From: Demequina sp.
GTDB taxonomy: Bacteria; Actinomycetota; Actinomycetes; Actinomycetales; Demequinaceae
Length of the DNA stretch: 47,271 nt
Assembly: GCA_030148645.1 (NCBI GenBank)
Contig: JASBTB010000076.1
Span: 1-47,271 of the forward strand
Direction of reading: 5' to 3'
Shown piece after piece: positions 17,474-25,392 of this stretch. The position numbers were made by a program, and so were the translations under genes. The notes under the pieces are model-generated. The model was not told the DNA's origin, ran no database searches, and was given only the letters and a program-made list of their open reading frames with translations. How positions within the stretch are numbered: position 1 is the stretch's first letter; the number at the start of each line of letters is the position of its first letter.

Positions 17474-18106
17474 ATGTCCCACGCACCAGCGGCGATGCCA
17501 TCCCCGATCCATGCTACGCGGCCCAATCGAGTGGCAGTCGGGACCATAGTCTGGCTTAGTTCGGAACTGATGTTCTTCGCGGGCCTTTTCGCCATGTACT
17601 TCACGTTGCGCGGCGAGGCCCCGGGCGAGTGGGCCTCCGGTACGTCGCTTCTAAACGTACCGTTCGCCTTGCTAACGACATCGATCCTGGTCGCGTCATC
17701 TTTCACCGCTCAGGCGGGCGTGTGGGCGGCCGAGCGCTATCAACGCCGACGTACGGGCCCCCTGTGGGATTTCCGTCGCTGGGGCGTACACGAGTGGTTT
17801 GTGGTGACGTACACCCTGGGTTCCGTCTTCGTCGCTGGCCAGGTGTTTGAATACACGGCGCTGGTACAAGAGGGCCTCACGATCTCGTCGTCGCCCTACG
17901 GCTCGGCGTTCTACCTGGCCACCGGCTTTCACGCCCTCCACGTCATCGGCGGATTGATCGCCATGCTGTTCGTGTTGGGTCGGTCTTTCGTCGCCAAGAA
18001 GTTCGGTGTACTCGAGGCAACCACCACGATCGTCGTGTCGTATTACTGGCACTTTGTCGACGTGGTTTGGGTCGCCCTGTTCCTGGTCATCTACGGTCTG
18101 CAATAG
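17474..18106 (+). CDS. ctaE: cytochrome c oxidase subunit III
   Basis: A membrane subunit of the aa3 terminal oxidase that stabilises the catalytic core. The 210-aa protein has about five transmembrane helices, the form lacking the first two helices of mitochondrial COX3. Recognisable segments are [20 protein letters not shown] near the N-terminus, the glutamate in the [10 protein letters not shown] helix, [19 protein letters not shown], and the closing [20 protein letters not shown]. It opens the ctaE-qcrCAB operon, 9 nt ahead of qcrC. In actinobacteria the oxidase and bc1 complex form one supercomplex, and this operon supplies parts of both. Confidence 0.96.
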   Translation: MSHAPAAMPSPIHATRPNRVAVGTIVWLSSELMFFAGLFAMYFTLRGEAPGEWASGTSLLNVPFALLTTSILVASSFTAQAGVWAAERYQRRRTGPLWDFRRWGVHEWFVVTYTLGSVFVAGQVFEYTALVQEGLTISSSPYGSAFYLATGFHALHVIGGLIAMLFVLGRSFVAKKFGVLEATTTIVVSYYWHFVDVVWVALFLVIYGLQ

Positions 18107-18115
18107 GGGGATACG

Positions 18116-18898
18116 ATGCGCGCCCTTGCCTTGAAGCGTCACCGCCGCACCGCTCCGTTCGTCTTGATACTCGTGCTCCTTGTGGGACTCACCATGGCCG
18201 CGTATGCGACGCAGTCACGCCCAGCCGAAGGGGCCATCTCCACGGCCAACGCCATCGGTGAAGGCCAGAAGTTGTTCGCCGCGAACTGTGCCTCGTGTCA
18301 CGGCATCGGCGCACAGGGCCAAACTGGCGTTGCCCCTTCTCTCGTGGGAGTCGGCGCCGCCGCCGTCGATTTCCAGGTGGGTACGGGGCGCATGCCTCTG
18401 CAGGCATCGGGACCGCAGGCGATCGTCAAAGACGTCCAGTTCAATGCGACCCAGATTGCCCAACTGGCCGCCTACGTCGCCTCGCTCGGGCCCGGTCCGG
18501 CGGTTCCCGATGCCGAGGCGGTAGACCCGGCGCTCGGCGATCCCGCCCGCGGCATGGAGTTGTTCCGGGCGAACTGCGCCATGTGTCACGGCTCTGTCGG
18601 TGGAGGCGGCGCCCTCACTCAAGGCAAGTATGCCCCGTCACTGTGGGGGACCACTCCTACCCACATCTACGAGGCCATGCTGGTGGGCCCGCAGTCGATG
18701 CCCGTGTTCAACGATGCGAACATCACCCCCGAAGACAAGCGCGACATCATTGCCTACCTCGATGAGCAGCGCGGTGCGGCTGCTGGCGGACTCAAACTTG
18801 GCACCATTGGCCCCGTGGCAGAGGGCCTGTGGGCGTGGTTGCTTGGCATGGGAATCATCGTGGGCTTCACCGTGTGGATCGGGGTGCGTTCCTCATGA
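18116..18898 (+). CDS. qcrC: diheme cytochrome c of the bc1 complex
   Basis: Carries electrons directly from the bc1 complex to the aa3 oxidase, replacing soluble cytochrome c. The 260-aa protein has an N-terminal membrane anchor or signal (FVLILVLLVGLTMAAYAT), two c-type heme sites (CASCHG and CAMCHG) with later methionine ligands (GRMPLQA and SMPVFND), and a C-terminal transmembrane helix (LWAWLLGMGIIVGFTVWIG). This is the typical actinobacterial QcrC layout, exposed to the outside of the membrane. A ribosome binding site (AGGGGGA) precedes the ATG. The stop codon overlaps the qcrA start by 4 nt (ATGA), so translation is coupled. Confidence 0.96.
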   Translation: MRALALKRHRRTAPFVLILVLLVGLTMAAYATQSRPAEGAISTANAIGEGQKLFAANCASCHGIGAQGQTGVAPSLVGVGAAAVDFQVGTGRMPLQASGPQAIVKDVQFNATQIAQLAAYVASLGPGPAVPDAEAVDPALGDPARGMELFRANCAMCHGSVGGGGALTQGKYAPSLWGTTPTHIYEAMLVGPQSMPVFNDANITPEDKRDIIAYLDEQRGAAAGGLKLGTIGPVAEGLWAWLLGMGIIVGFTVWIGVRSS

Positions 18899-19920
18899 GT
18901 ACCGATGACGTGACACCAGGAGGCGGCATCGTCGAGGACGAGTTCACCGATCCTGGCATCCCGACGCACCACCGGCCTCGCCGTGCAGACGTCGACCCCA
19001 AAGCAGCCAAGCGTGCCGAACTTCAGGTCGCGGCCCTGTTTGGCGTGTCCGTGCTCGGCACTGTCATCGCCATCTGGGCGTACCTCACTGCCGATGTCGG
19101 CGGCGACAACATCGCCGGAGTGCGCAACACCACCATGTTCCTCGGTGTGGGCCTCTTCTTGGCCATGATCGGCATCGGTACCGGTGCCATCCACTGGGCC
19201 AAGACATTGATGCGAGACCACGACATTGTCGAGGAACGACACCACCTTCGCTCCTCGGAGGAGGCTCGTGCTGGCGCCGTGGACAACCTCAAGCAGGGCG
19301 CCCGGGACTCTGGCATCGGCATCGGACGTCGTGGGTTGCTCAAAGGCTCCCTGGTGACAGCGCTCGCGATCGCCCCCCTGTCCGTGCTGGTGCCAGCCGT
19401 CGGAAACCTGGGCGGCGACTGGAATGTTTCCAAGCTCCGCAACACCATGTGGCGTCGGGGCATGCGCCTGGCGAAGGACCCCGGTGGTGGACTCATCAAG
19501 GCCGCAGACGTCACCATCGGCTCCGTGTTCCAGGTCATCCCCGACGGCCTCAACGAACTGGAGGAGGGCAAACTCGAGGAGAAGGCCAAGGCCGTGGTCC
19601 TTCTGATTCGCATGAACCCCGAGGACCTCAAGGTGCAGCCAGGGCGCGAAGACTGGTCGTTCGACGGCATCGTCGCCTACTCGAAGATCTGCACGCACGT
19701 TGGTTGCCCCGTGGCGCTCTACGAGCAGCAAACCCACCACCTGTTGTGCCCGTGCCATCAGTCCACGTTCGACGTGGCCGACGGCGCCAAGGTGGTGTTC
19801 GGGCCCGCCAATCGGCCGCTGCCACAGTTGCCTATCGCTGTGGACGACGAGGGCTACATCATCGCCAAGGACGACTTCAATGAGCCGATTGGCCCGAGTT
19901 ACTGGGAGCGACTCAAGTGA
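18895..19920 (+). CDS. qcrA: Rieske iron-sulfur subunit of the bc1 complex
   Basis: Takes electrons from menaquinol through a [2Fe-2S] cluster and passes them to the QcrC hemes. The 341-aa protein has three N-terminal transmembrane segments, the actinobacterial form: VAALFGVSVLGTVIAIWAYL, MFLGVGLFLAMIGIGTGAIHW, and a third near LVTALAIAPLSVLVPAV. The cluster ligands are in CTHVGCPVALYE and CPCHQSTFDV. The track start lies inside qcrC. I chose ATG 18895 because of the ATGA overlap with the qcrC stop codon and the family N-terminus. It overlaps qcrB by 4 nt (GTGA). Confidence 0.96.
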   Translation: MSTDDVTPGGGIVEDEFTDPGIPTHHRPRRADVDPKAAKRAELQVAALFGVSVLGTVIAIWAYLTADVGGDNIAGVRNTTMFLGVGLFLAMIGIGTGAIHWAKTLMRDHDIVEERHHLRSSEEARAGAVDNLKQGARDSGIGIGRRGLLKGSLVTALAIAPLSVLVPAVGNLGGDWNVSKLRNTMWRRGMRLAKDPGGGLIKAADVTIGSVFQVIPDGLNELEEGKLEEKAKAVVLLIRMNPEDLKVQPGREDWSFDGIVAYSKICTHVGCPVALYEQQTHHLLCPCHQSTFDVADGAKVVFGPANRPLPQLPIAVDDEGYIIAKDDFNEPIGPSYWERLK

Positions 19921-21599
19921 GCGACGTGAAAGCTGCGCCCCCGGTCACTGGTGCCAAGCACGCGGCAGGTGGCACGGCGAACTACCTTGACGAACGCACC
20001 TCCATCGGCGCATTCACCAAGTTCATTGCCCGCAAGGTCTTCCCCGACCACTGGTCCTTCATGCTGGGCGAGATCGCCCTGTACTCCTTCGTGGTGCTGC
20101 TGTTGTCCGGCGTGATCCTCACCGCGTTCTTTGTCCCGTCGATAGAGCCGGTGGTGTACGACGGGTCCCTGGCGACGATGCAGGGAATCGAGATGTCCAA
20201 GGCCTTCGAATCGACACTCCGCATGTCGTTCGAGGTCCCCGGCGGGTTGCTCATGCGTCAGATTCACCACTGGGCGGCACTGATTTTCGCGGCCTCGATC
20301 TTGACCCACATGGCCCGCATCTTCTTCACGGGGGCGTTCCGCAAGCCCCGCGAACTCAACTGGTTGGTGGGCTTCACGCTCATGATCCTGTCGCTGGCTG
20401 CGGGTTTCACGGGCTACTCACTACCTGATGACGTACTGTCGGGCAACGGCCTACGCATCATCGACGGCGTGATCCGGTCGATGCCGATTCTCGGCTCGTA
20501 CATCTCCTACGGTCTTTTCGGCGGCGAATTCCCTGGCGAAGACCTGATCCCCCGGCTGTTCACGGCGCACGTGTTGCTGGTGCCAGCCCTCATCCTGGGG
20601 CTCATTGCGTTGCACCTGTTCCTGGTGTTCCTCCAGAAACACACCCAATACCCGGGCGGCGGGCGCACCGACAAGAACGTGGTGGGCTTTCCCTTGTTTC
20701 CCGTGTACACGGCCAAAGCCGGGGGGTTCTTCTTCGTTGTTTTCGGCGTCATCGCTTTGCTCGGCGCCACTCTTCAGATCAACCCGGTGTGGAACTACGG
20801 TCCCTACGACCCTTCCATCATCTCGGCGGGAACCCAACCCGATTGGTACATGCTGTTCATCGACGGCGCGCTCCGCATCATGCCTGGTAACCTGGAGTAC
20901 GTCATCGGCGGATACACGCTGTCGCTGAATATTCTCATCCCCGGCGTCGTGGTGCCCGGACTCTTCTTTGGCGCGCTGGCGCTGTATCCGTGGATTGAGG
21001 CCTGGGCAACGGGAGACCGAGGTGAAAGGCACATTCTTGATCGCCCGCGCAACGCCCCGGTACGTACGGCATTGGGTGTCGCGGCCATCACCTTCTATGT
21101 AGTGCTCGTGCTCGAAGGTTCCAACGACATTGTGGCCAACCTCTTCAGGCTGTCGATCAATGATCTCACCATCATGTTCCGGATCGCGGTGTTCGTGCTG
21201 CCGGTCTTGGCGTTCATTCTTACCAAGCGCATCGCCATGGGCTTGCAACGCAAAGACCGGGAACTCGTGTTGCACGGCCATGAGACGGGGCGCATCGTCC
21301 GCTTCGACGACGGCGAATACATTGAGGTCCACGAACCCCTCAACGACCAAGAACGTTGGGTGCGGGTGTCGTACACAGCGCTCAAGCCCCGCGAACCCGC
21401 ACCCGAACTCAATGTCCACGGAGTGCGCCGCAAGGGGTATCGTTGGGATCGCTTCAAAGCGGCCTTGTCCCGCTTCTACTTTGAGGATCGCGTGGAGCCG
21501 GTGACGCCAGCGGAACTCGAGGAAGCCCAAGACCACCGCGCCCCTGTGGCGGAGTCCGAAGCCCCCCGGCCCGAGGTCGAGAAGTCAACAACCAGTTGA
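19917..21599 (+). CDS. qcrB: cytochrome b subunit of the bc1 complex
   Basis: The menaquinol-oxidising membrane subunit that holds the two b hemes. The 560-aa protein has eight or more transmembrane helices, with heme histidines in RQIHHWAALIFAASILTHMARI and the second pair in LFTAHVLLVPALILGLIALH. The quinol-site segment NPVWNYGPYDPS has the actinobacterial replacement of the PEWY loop by a related sequence (TQPDWYMLF). The long hydrophilic C-terminal extension is also typical of the group. The start is GTG, overlapping the qcrA stop codon (GTGA). It ends the ctaE-qcrCAB operon. The homologue is the known target of bc1 inhibitors in mycobacteria. Confidence 0.96.
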   Translation: MSDVKAAPPVTGAKHAAGGTANYLDERTSIGAFTKFIARKVFPDHWSFMLGEIALYSFVVLLLSGVILTAFFVPSIEPVVYDGSLATMQGIEMSKAFESTLRMSFEVPGGLLMRQIHHWAALIFAASILTHMARIFFTGAFRKPRELNWLVGFTLMILSLAAGFTGYSLPDDVLSGNGLRIIDGVIRSMPILGSYISYGLFGGEFPGEDLIPRLFTAHVLLVPALILGLIALHLFLVFLQKHTQYPGGGRTDKNVVGFPLFPVYTAKAGGFFFVVFGVIALLGATLQINPVWNYGPYDPSIISAGTQPDWYMLFIDGALRIMPGNLEYVIGGYTLSLNILIPGVVVPGLFFGALALYPWIEAWATGDRGERHILDRPRNAPVRTALGVAAITFYVVLVLEGSNDIVANLFRLSINDLTIMFRIAVFVLPVLAFILTKRIAMGLQRKDRELVLHGHETGRIVRFDDGEYIEVHEPLNDQERWVRVSYTALKPREPAPELNVHGVRRKGYRWDRFKAALSRFYFEDRVEPVTPAELEEAQDHRAPVAESEAPRPEVEKSTTS

Positions 21600-21729
21600 G
21601 TGTACGAACGGCAGTGCCCCCCATACACGTGTACACCCGAATGTGCTCGCATTTCCAGGCACGACACGTAAGGTATTCCTCGATAGGCTGGGCGCCAGGG
21701 CCTATGGAATGGTCTCCTCGCCGCGCACG

Positions 21730-21762
21730 TTGACGCCAGAGGTGGGCCCCTAGCCTTAGGGT
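21730..21762 (+). promoter_or_regulatory. candidate sodA promoter
   Basis: TTGACG (21730-21735) is followed by two possible -10 boxes, TAGCCT (21751-21756) and TAGGGT (21757-21762). The spacers are 15 and 21 nt, neither ideal. The rest of 21600-21808 holds only a 10-bp palindrome TACACGTGTA near 21624, with no other clear feature. Confidence 0.35.
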
Positions 21763-21808
21763 CTGCACGGACTCGCCCGGACCGCCCGGGCACCGAAATG
21801 GAGGAAAA

Positions 21809-22426
21809 ATGGCTGACTACACGCTGCCGGACCTCGACTACGACTACGGAGCACTCGCCCCGTCCATCGCAGGCGAAATCATGGAACTCCACCACTCCAA
21901 GCACCATGCCGCCTACGTGGCGGGCGCGAACACCGCGCTCGAGAAGATGGCCGACGCCCGCGACACCGACAACTTTGCCGCGATCGCCGGGCTTGAGAAG
22001 GCCCTCGCCTTCAACCTTGGCGGCCATACCAACCACACGATCTTCTGGACCAACATGTCGCCCGACGGCGGCGACAAGCCCACGGGCGCCCTGGCCACGG
22101 CCATCGACGAGCACTTTGGCTCATTCGACAAGTTCCAGGCCCACTTCACCCACACCTCCATGACCATCATGGGTTCCGGCTGGTCGATCCTCGCGTGGGA
22201 CAGCATCGGCGAGAAGCTCGTCATCGTCCAGTTGTACGACCAGCAGGGCAATGTCCCAGTTGGCCTCATTCCGTTGCTCATGCTGGACATGTGGGAGCAC
22301 GCCTTCTACCTACAGTACAAGAACGTGAAGGCCGACTACGTGGAGGCCTGGTGGAACGTCGTGGACTGGGCCAACGTGTCCGCCCGGTTCGCCAAGGCCT
22401 CGTCGACCACAGGCCTGATCGTCTAG
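21809..22426 (+). CDS. sodA: superoxide dismutase, Fe/Mn family
   Basis: Converts superoxide to hydrogen peroxide and oxygen. The 205-aa protein is full length and has the four metal ligands: histidine in [10 protein letters not shown], histidine in FNLGGHTNH, and the Asp and His of the family signature [11 protein letters not shown]. The C-terminal domain contains [10 protein letters not shown] and YDQQGN. Metal choice between Mn and Fe cannot be settled by eye; the glutamine in DQQGN leans to Mn. A very good ribosome binding site (GGAGGAAAA) precedes the ATG. There is no signal peptide. Position just after the bc1 operon is consistent with protection from respiratory superoxide. Confidence 0.95.
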   Translation: MADYTLPDLDYDYGALAPSIAGEIMELHHSKHHAAYVAGANTALEKMADARDTDNFAAIAGLEKALAFNLGGHTNHTIFWTNMSPDGGDKPTGALATAIDEHFGSFDKFQAHFTHTSMTIMGSGWSILAWDSIGEKLVIVQLYDQQGNVPVGLIPLLMLDMWEHAFYLQYKNVKADYVEAWWNVVDWANVSARFAKASSTTGLIV

Positions 22427-22490
22427 AGTCCCTCCGCTTCACACAAGCCATGCCCACCTTCGTGGGTTCGCCCTGTCACTCCGTCTGCCC

Positions 22491-22534
22491 CACCAAGGGA
22501 GGGTCTGCCAGCAAGTGCGGGCCCGCCCTTGGTG
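22491..22534. repeat. 9-bp inverted repeat downstream of sodA
   Basis: CACCAAGGG (22491-22499) and CCCTTGGTG (22526-22534) are perfectly complementary across a 26-nt spacer. This could act as a terminator after sodA, or mark the edge of the repeat-bearing segment that follows. Confidence 0.35.
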
Positions 22535-22623
22535 TGTGTGGGGACATGTGGGGTTGCTGCGGCCGACGCTGGGGCTCGGTGAGTGCGGATGCTCGGCCTG
22601 GGGGCACGCAAGGAGTCCGCCGT

Positions 22624-22727
22624 GGCGGGTGCGTGAGTGCCCCGCTGAATTGGCAGGAGCGCCTGGCGGGTGCGTGAGTGCCCCGCTGAATTGGCTGGTG
22701 CGCCTGGCGGGTGCGTGAGTGCCCCGC
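22624..22727. repeat. 41-bp intergenic tandem repeat, about 2.5 copies
   Basis: Units begin at 22624, 22665 and 22706 with GGCGGGTGCGTGAGTGCCCC. The first two are full 41-bp copies differing at two positions (GGCAGGAGCGCC against GGCTGGTGCGCC), and the third stops after 22 bp. The unit length is not a multiple of three, which argues against a coding repeat. Confidence 0.85.
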
Positions 22728-22822
22728 AGTGCGGATTGGTGTCCAGCGCGATGCTTGTGCACCGCCCGCGCTTCCAGTGCGCATGCCAGACGTACCCGTG
22801 CCCTTGCGCCAGGCGTGTCACG

Positions 22823-23815
22823 ATGGCAGACATGAAGGCAATCACCGCGTCCCACTCCGGCGGCCCCGAGGTCATGAGCCTGGCCGACGTGCCCGAACCC
22901 ACCTGCTCCGACGACAAGGTTCGCGTGCGAGTCGAGGCCGCCGGGGTGAACTTCATCGACACGTATCGCCGCTCGGGCGTCTACAAGGTCGACTTCCCCA
23001 TGATCCCCGGCAGCGAGGGCGCTGGCACAGTGATCGAGGCGGGGGCCGATGTCACGTGGGCCAACGAGGGCGACCGGGTCGCGTGGGCCTCCACGTCGGC
23101 GTCGTATGCCGAACAGGTCGTTCTTGGCCCGGGCGACTGCTACCACGTGCCCGAGGCAGTCACACCCGACGTCGCGGCCGCGTCGATGTTGCAGGGCCTC
23201 ACGGCACACTACCTCGCCACGTCGTCGTTCGCCCTGGGCGAGGGCCACACCGCCCTGGTCCACGCGGGTGCTGGCGGGGTGGGGCTGCTCCTCACCCAGA
23301 TGGCCGCCGCGCGCGGCGCACGCGTCATCGCGACAGTGTCGACCGCGGACAAGGCGGCGCTCTCGCGCGGAGCTGGCGCCGACGCCGTGGTTCGCTACGA
23401 CCAGTTCGCTGACATCACGGCGGAACTTCCCCAGGCCGTGCGAGACCTTACCGAAGGGCGCGGCGTCAACGTCGTCTACGACGGCGTGGGCAAAACCACC
23501 TTCGACGCCTCGCTGGCGTCGCTGACCGTGCGCGGCACGATGGTGCTCTTTGGCGGCGCATCCGGCCAGGTTCCCCCGTTCGACGTGCAGCGCCTAAACG
23601 CGGGCGGCTCGCTTAGCATCACGAGGCCGTCGCTGGGGCACTTCCTCCGCACGGCCGACGAGCGGGCATGGCGCAGCGGGGAATTGTTCGCAGCGATCGC
23701 CGCCGGTGAGCTGAACGTGCGCATCGGCGCAAGGTTCCCGCTGGACGACGCCGCCGAAGCGCACCGCGCCCTCGAGGGACGCCGGACCACCGGCAAGGTC
23801 CTTCTCTTCCCGTGA
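22823..23815 (+). CDS. NADPH:quinone oxidoreductase, zinc-independent MDR family
   Basis: A 330-aa medium-chain reductase that probably reduces quinones with NADPH. The N-terminal GroES-like domain includes VRVEAAGVNFIDTYRRSGVY and PMIPGSEGAGTVIEAG. The nucleotide-binding site is VHAGAGGVGLLLTQMAAARGA near residue 147. Zinc-ligand cysteines are missing, which places it in the QOR group. The track ORF extends upstream into the repeat region. I chose ATG 22823 (MADMKAITASHSGGPE), whose length fits the family; ATG 22832 is an alternative. No strong ribosome binding site is visible. The gene converges with a GNAT acetyltransferase gene. Confidence 0.88.
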   Translation: MADMKAITASHSGGPEVMSLADVPEPTCSDDKVRVRVEAAGVNFIDTYRRSGVYKVDFPMIPGSEGAGTVIEAGADVTWANEGDRVAWASTSASYAEQVVLGPGDCYHVPEAVTPDVAAASMLQGLTAHYLATSSFALGEGHTALVHAGAGGVGLLLTQMAAARGARVIATVSTADKAALSRGAGADAVVRYDQFADITAELPQAVRDLTEGRGVNVVYDGVGKTTFDASLASLTVRGTMVLFGGASGQVPPFDVQRLNAGGSLSITRPSLGHFLRTADERAWRSGELFAAIAAGELNVRIGARFPLDDAAEAHRALEGRRTTGKVLLFP

Positions 23816-23834
23816 GGCTCGCGGCCACTTTGCG

Positions 23835-24311
23835 TCAGGCAATCCGGAGCAGCAACGTGTCCGAATCCCCCACTCGGCCCACCTTCACGAACCCCGCGCT
23901 GTCGTAGAGCCGACGCGCCGCCACGTTGCCCTGCTCGACCGAGAGGCTCAGCGCGGGAACGCCCTCCGCCTGCGCGCGGTCAACGAGTTCCGTCATGAGC
24001 GCCCTGGCGACCCCTTTGCGGCGGTGAGCCGCGAACACGGCAAGTCCCAGTTCGGGGACGTCGTCTGCCACATACCCGTAGCCGGGATCCGAACTCGTGA
24101 AGGTGCGCCACCACGCGGCGCCGATGGCCACGTCGTCCTCTTCCGCGATGACGCCCGCGTCGCCCTCCCGCATCCAGTCCATGACGTAACGGGCGACCTG
24201 TGGGTCCTCAAGCAGACACTGGTCAGTCCACAGATCGTCGTCGCGCCAATTCATGGCGGCAAGGACCAACGGCATGAGGTCGTCGGCCGACGTCATGGGA
24301 CGAGTCTTCAT
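23835..24311 (-). CDS. GNAT-family N-acetyltransferase
   Basis: A 158-aa acetyltransferase of unknown substrate. The acetyl-CoA-binding motif A is visible as LAVFAAHRRKGVARALMTELVDRAQ, where the usual R/Q-x-x-G-x-G/A pattern reads RRKGVA. It is followed by LSLSVEQGNVAARRLYDSAGFVKVG, a standard GNAT C-terminus (N...A..LY...GF). I chose ATG 24311 (MKTRPMTSADDLMPLV) over the track start because it begins the first predicted strand; ATG 24296 is a further alternative. A weak GATCCT lies 6 nt upstream. It converges with the quinone oxidoreductase gene. The target could be a small molecule or protein; the sequence does not say. Confidence 0.85.
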   Translation of the reverse strand: MKTRPMTSADDLMPLVLAAMNWRDDDLWTDQCLLEDPQVARYVMDWMREGDAGVIAEEDDVAIGAAWWRTFTSSDPGYGYVADDVPELGLAVFAAHRRKGVARALMTELVDRAQAEGVPALSLSVEQGNVAARRLYDSAGFVKVGRVGDSDTLLLRIA

Positions 24312-24402
24312 GAACCCAGGATCGCACGGACCAGGGAGGTCATTGCCCCCACGGCCCAAGGTCCCGGCTGCTAAGGGGCGCTCCTTGAGACCATGGACCT
24401 AG

Positions 24403-24921
24403 TTGTCACTAAAACAGACCATCACAAGCGCGTGCCCTCATCGACGAGAACAAGGAGGTGCCTTGCCCACGACAGCACGGTGGAGCACCCACCCGCGTCG
24501 GCACGCCTCGGCGACATCCGGGCCGATTCCCCCGGACCATCGTACGAACGCACCCCGCCCCATCACCATCGCCGCCGAATGCGACCTCGTCCACAGTTCT
24601 TCGGCGTCGAGCGACTGCCAGAGTTTTTCTGTGCGCGAGTTCCTGCTACTGGAGGACAGCAACCGCGTCCTGTTGCGCCAGGATCTGGAGTTCACCTTCG
24701 GCTCGCCTGAGGGAAATATACGCGAGGGGCTATGCCCCGCCGCGCTGATCGCCGCCATTCGAAACGTCGTCCTGCCCGAGGTCTCCGGTGCCGATCCCGA
24801 ACGCCCATGGGAGTGTCTGGTGCGGTTGGCTCGCCGTCGACCGGTGCAGACCACCGCCGACGAACTGGCGCACATACCTTACGAGGTTCGCCTGAGCGAT
24901 GCAGCGCGTCGCTGGCTCTAG
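24403..24921 (+). CDS. hypothetical protein of unknown family
   Basis: I do not recognise this product. The C-terminal part, from about 24590, looks genuinely coding: it has normal codon choice for the window and a plausible soluble protein sequence (FSVREFLLLEDSNRVLLRQD, then GLCPAALIAAIRNVVLPEVS, ending LSDAARRWL). The first 50 or so residues are less convincing, rich in Arg, Pro and His. The track start is a TTG. A GTG at 24631 would give a 96-aa protein and may be the true start. It is isolated, convergent with ctaF, and followed by a clear hairpin at 24958-24985. Confidence 0.5.
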   Translation: MSLKQTITSACPHRREQGGALPTTARWSTHPRRHASATSGPIPPDHRTNAPRPITIAAECDLVHSSSASSDCQSFSVREFLLLEDSNRVLLRQDLEFTFGSPEGNIREGLCPAALIAAIRNVVLPEVSGADPERPWECLVRLARRRPVQTTADELAHIPYEVRLSDAARRWL

Positions 24922-24957
24922 CGTGGCGACAAGGACACGCCAGAATTCCTATCCGCG

Positions 24958-24985
24958 CCGTTGCGGAATCGGGGATCCGCAACGG
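24958..24985. terminator. bidirectional hairpin terminator between convergent genes
   Basis: CCGTTGCGGA and TCCGCAACGG form a perfect 10-bp stem with an 8-nt loop. It sits between the plus-strand hypothetical gene and the 3' end of ctaF on the minus strand. There is no T-tract on either side, which is common for high-GC actinobacterial terminators. Confidence 0.65.
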
Positions 24986-24990
24986 GGTTC

Positions 24991-25392
24991 CTAGTGCGCG
25001 AAACGCCCAGTGGAGTATTCGAAGACCCATCCCACCAGGCCGATGGCGCCCACGATGACGGCCGGAACCATGATCCACCACCCCACGGCCAACGCCACGA
25101 AGGCGAGTGCGGTGCCCGCGCCGACCACGAGCGGCCACCACGACCATGGGGCGTAAAGCCCTTGGTCGCCCTGGCCCTCAGCAATCACGGCGTCGTCACG
25201 GTCTTCCGGGCGGTTGCCATGGCGCTTGCTCAACATGCGGTAGTAGATCCCGATCATGAAGGCAAGCCCCGCCGACAGCAAGATGGCGGGGAAACCCACG
25301 AGTTCCTTGAAGTCGGTGAGCGTGCCATAGACGATTGCGACGAGCAGAAAGAACGCTCCGGGGAACAAAAAGACGTTCGACTCAAGTTTCAT
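24991..25392 (-). CDS. ctaF: actinobacterial cytochrome c oxidase subunit IV
   Basis: A small membrane subunit specific to actinobacterial aa3 oxidases (the Rv2199c family). The 133-aa protein has an N-terminal pair of helices ([38 protein letters not shown]) and a C-terminal pair ([39 protein letters not shown]), joined by a charged loop. It has no catalytic residues and supports assembly of the oxidase. Its ATG overlaps the ctaD stop codon by 4 nt (ATGA), so it is the last gene of the ctaC-ctaD-ctaF operon. Confidence 0.93.
   Translation of the reverse strand: MKLESNVFLFPGAFFLLVAIVYGTLTDFKELVGFPAILLSAGLAFMIGIYYRMLSKRHGNRPEDRDDAVIAEGQGDQGLYAPWSWWPLVVGAGTALAFVALAVGWWIMVPAVIVGAIGLVGWVFEYSTGRFAH

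Larger units (their letters stand above)
22427..22822. other. intergenic stretch without a supported gene
   Basis: About 400 bp between sodA and the quinone oxidoreductase gene. It holds a short hairpin CCCAC-CTTC-GTGGG (22453-22466) close to the sodA stop codon, an inverted repeat (22491-22534) and a 41-bp tandem repeat (22624-22727). Open frames run through it on both strands, but they encode only repetitive or low-complexity peptides and are not supported as genes. Confidence 0.6.

Noticed and set aside
18754-19758. 334-aa minus-strand ORF opposite qcrC/qcrA
   Set aside because: Shadow of two genes with intact heme and Rieske motifs; it crosses their junction.
20451-21536. 361-aa minus-strand ORF opposite qcrB
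   Set aside because: Antisense frame with highly charged, His-rich composition and no domain.
22624-22727. Repeat considered as a small CRISPR array
   Set aside because: The copies are directly adjacent tandem units with no unique spacers, and no cas genes are present.
22439-23263. 274-aa and related minus-strand ORFs through the repeat region and quinone oxidoreductase gene
   Set aside because: The peptide is mostly translated 41-bp repeat plus antisense sequence of a recognised gene.
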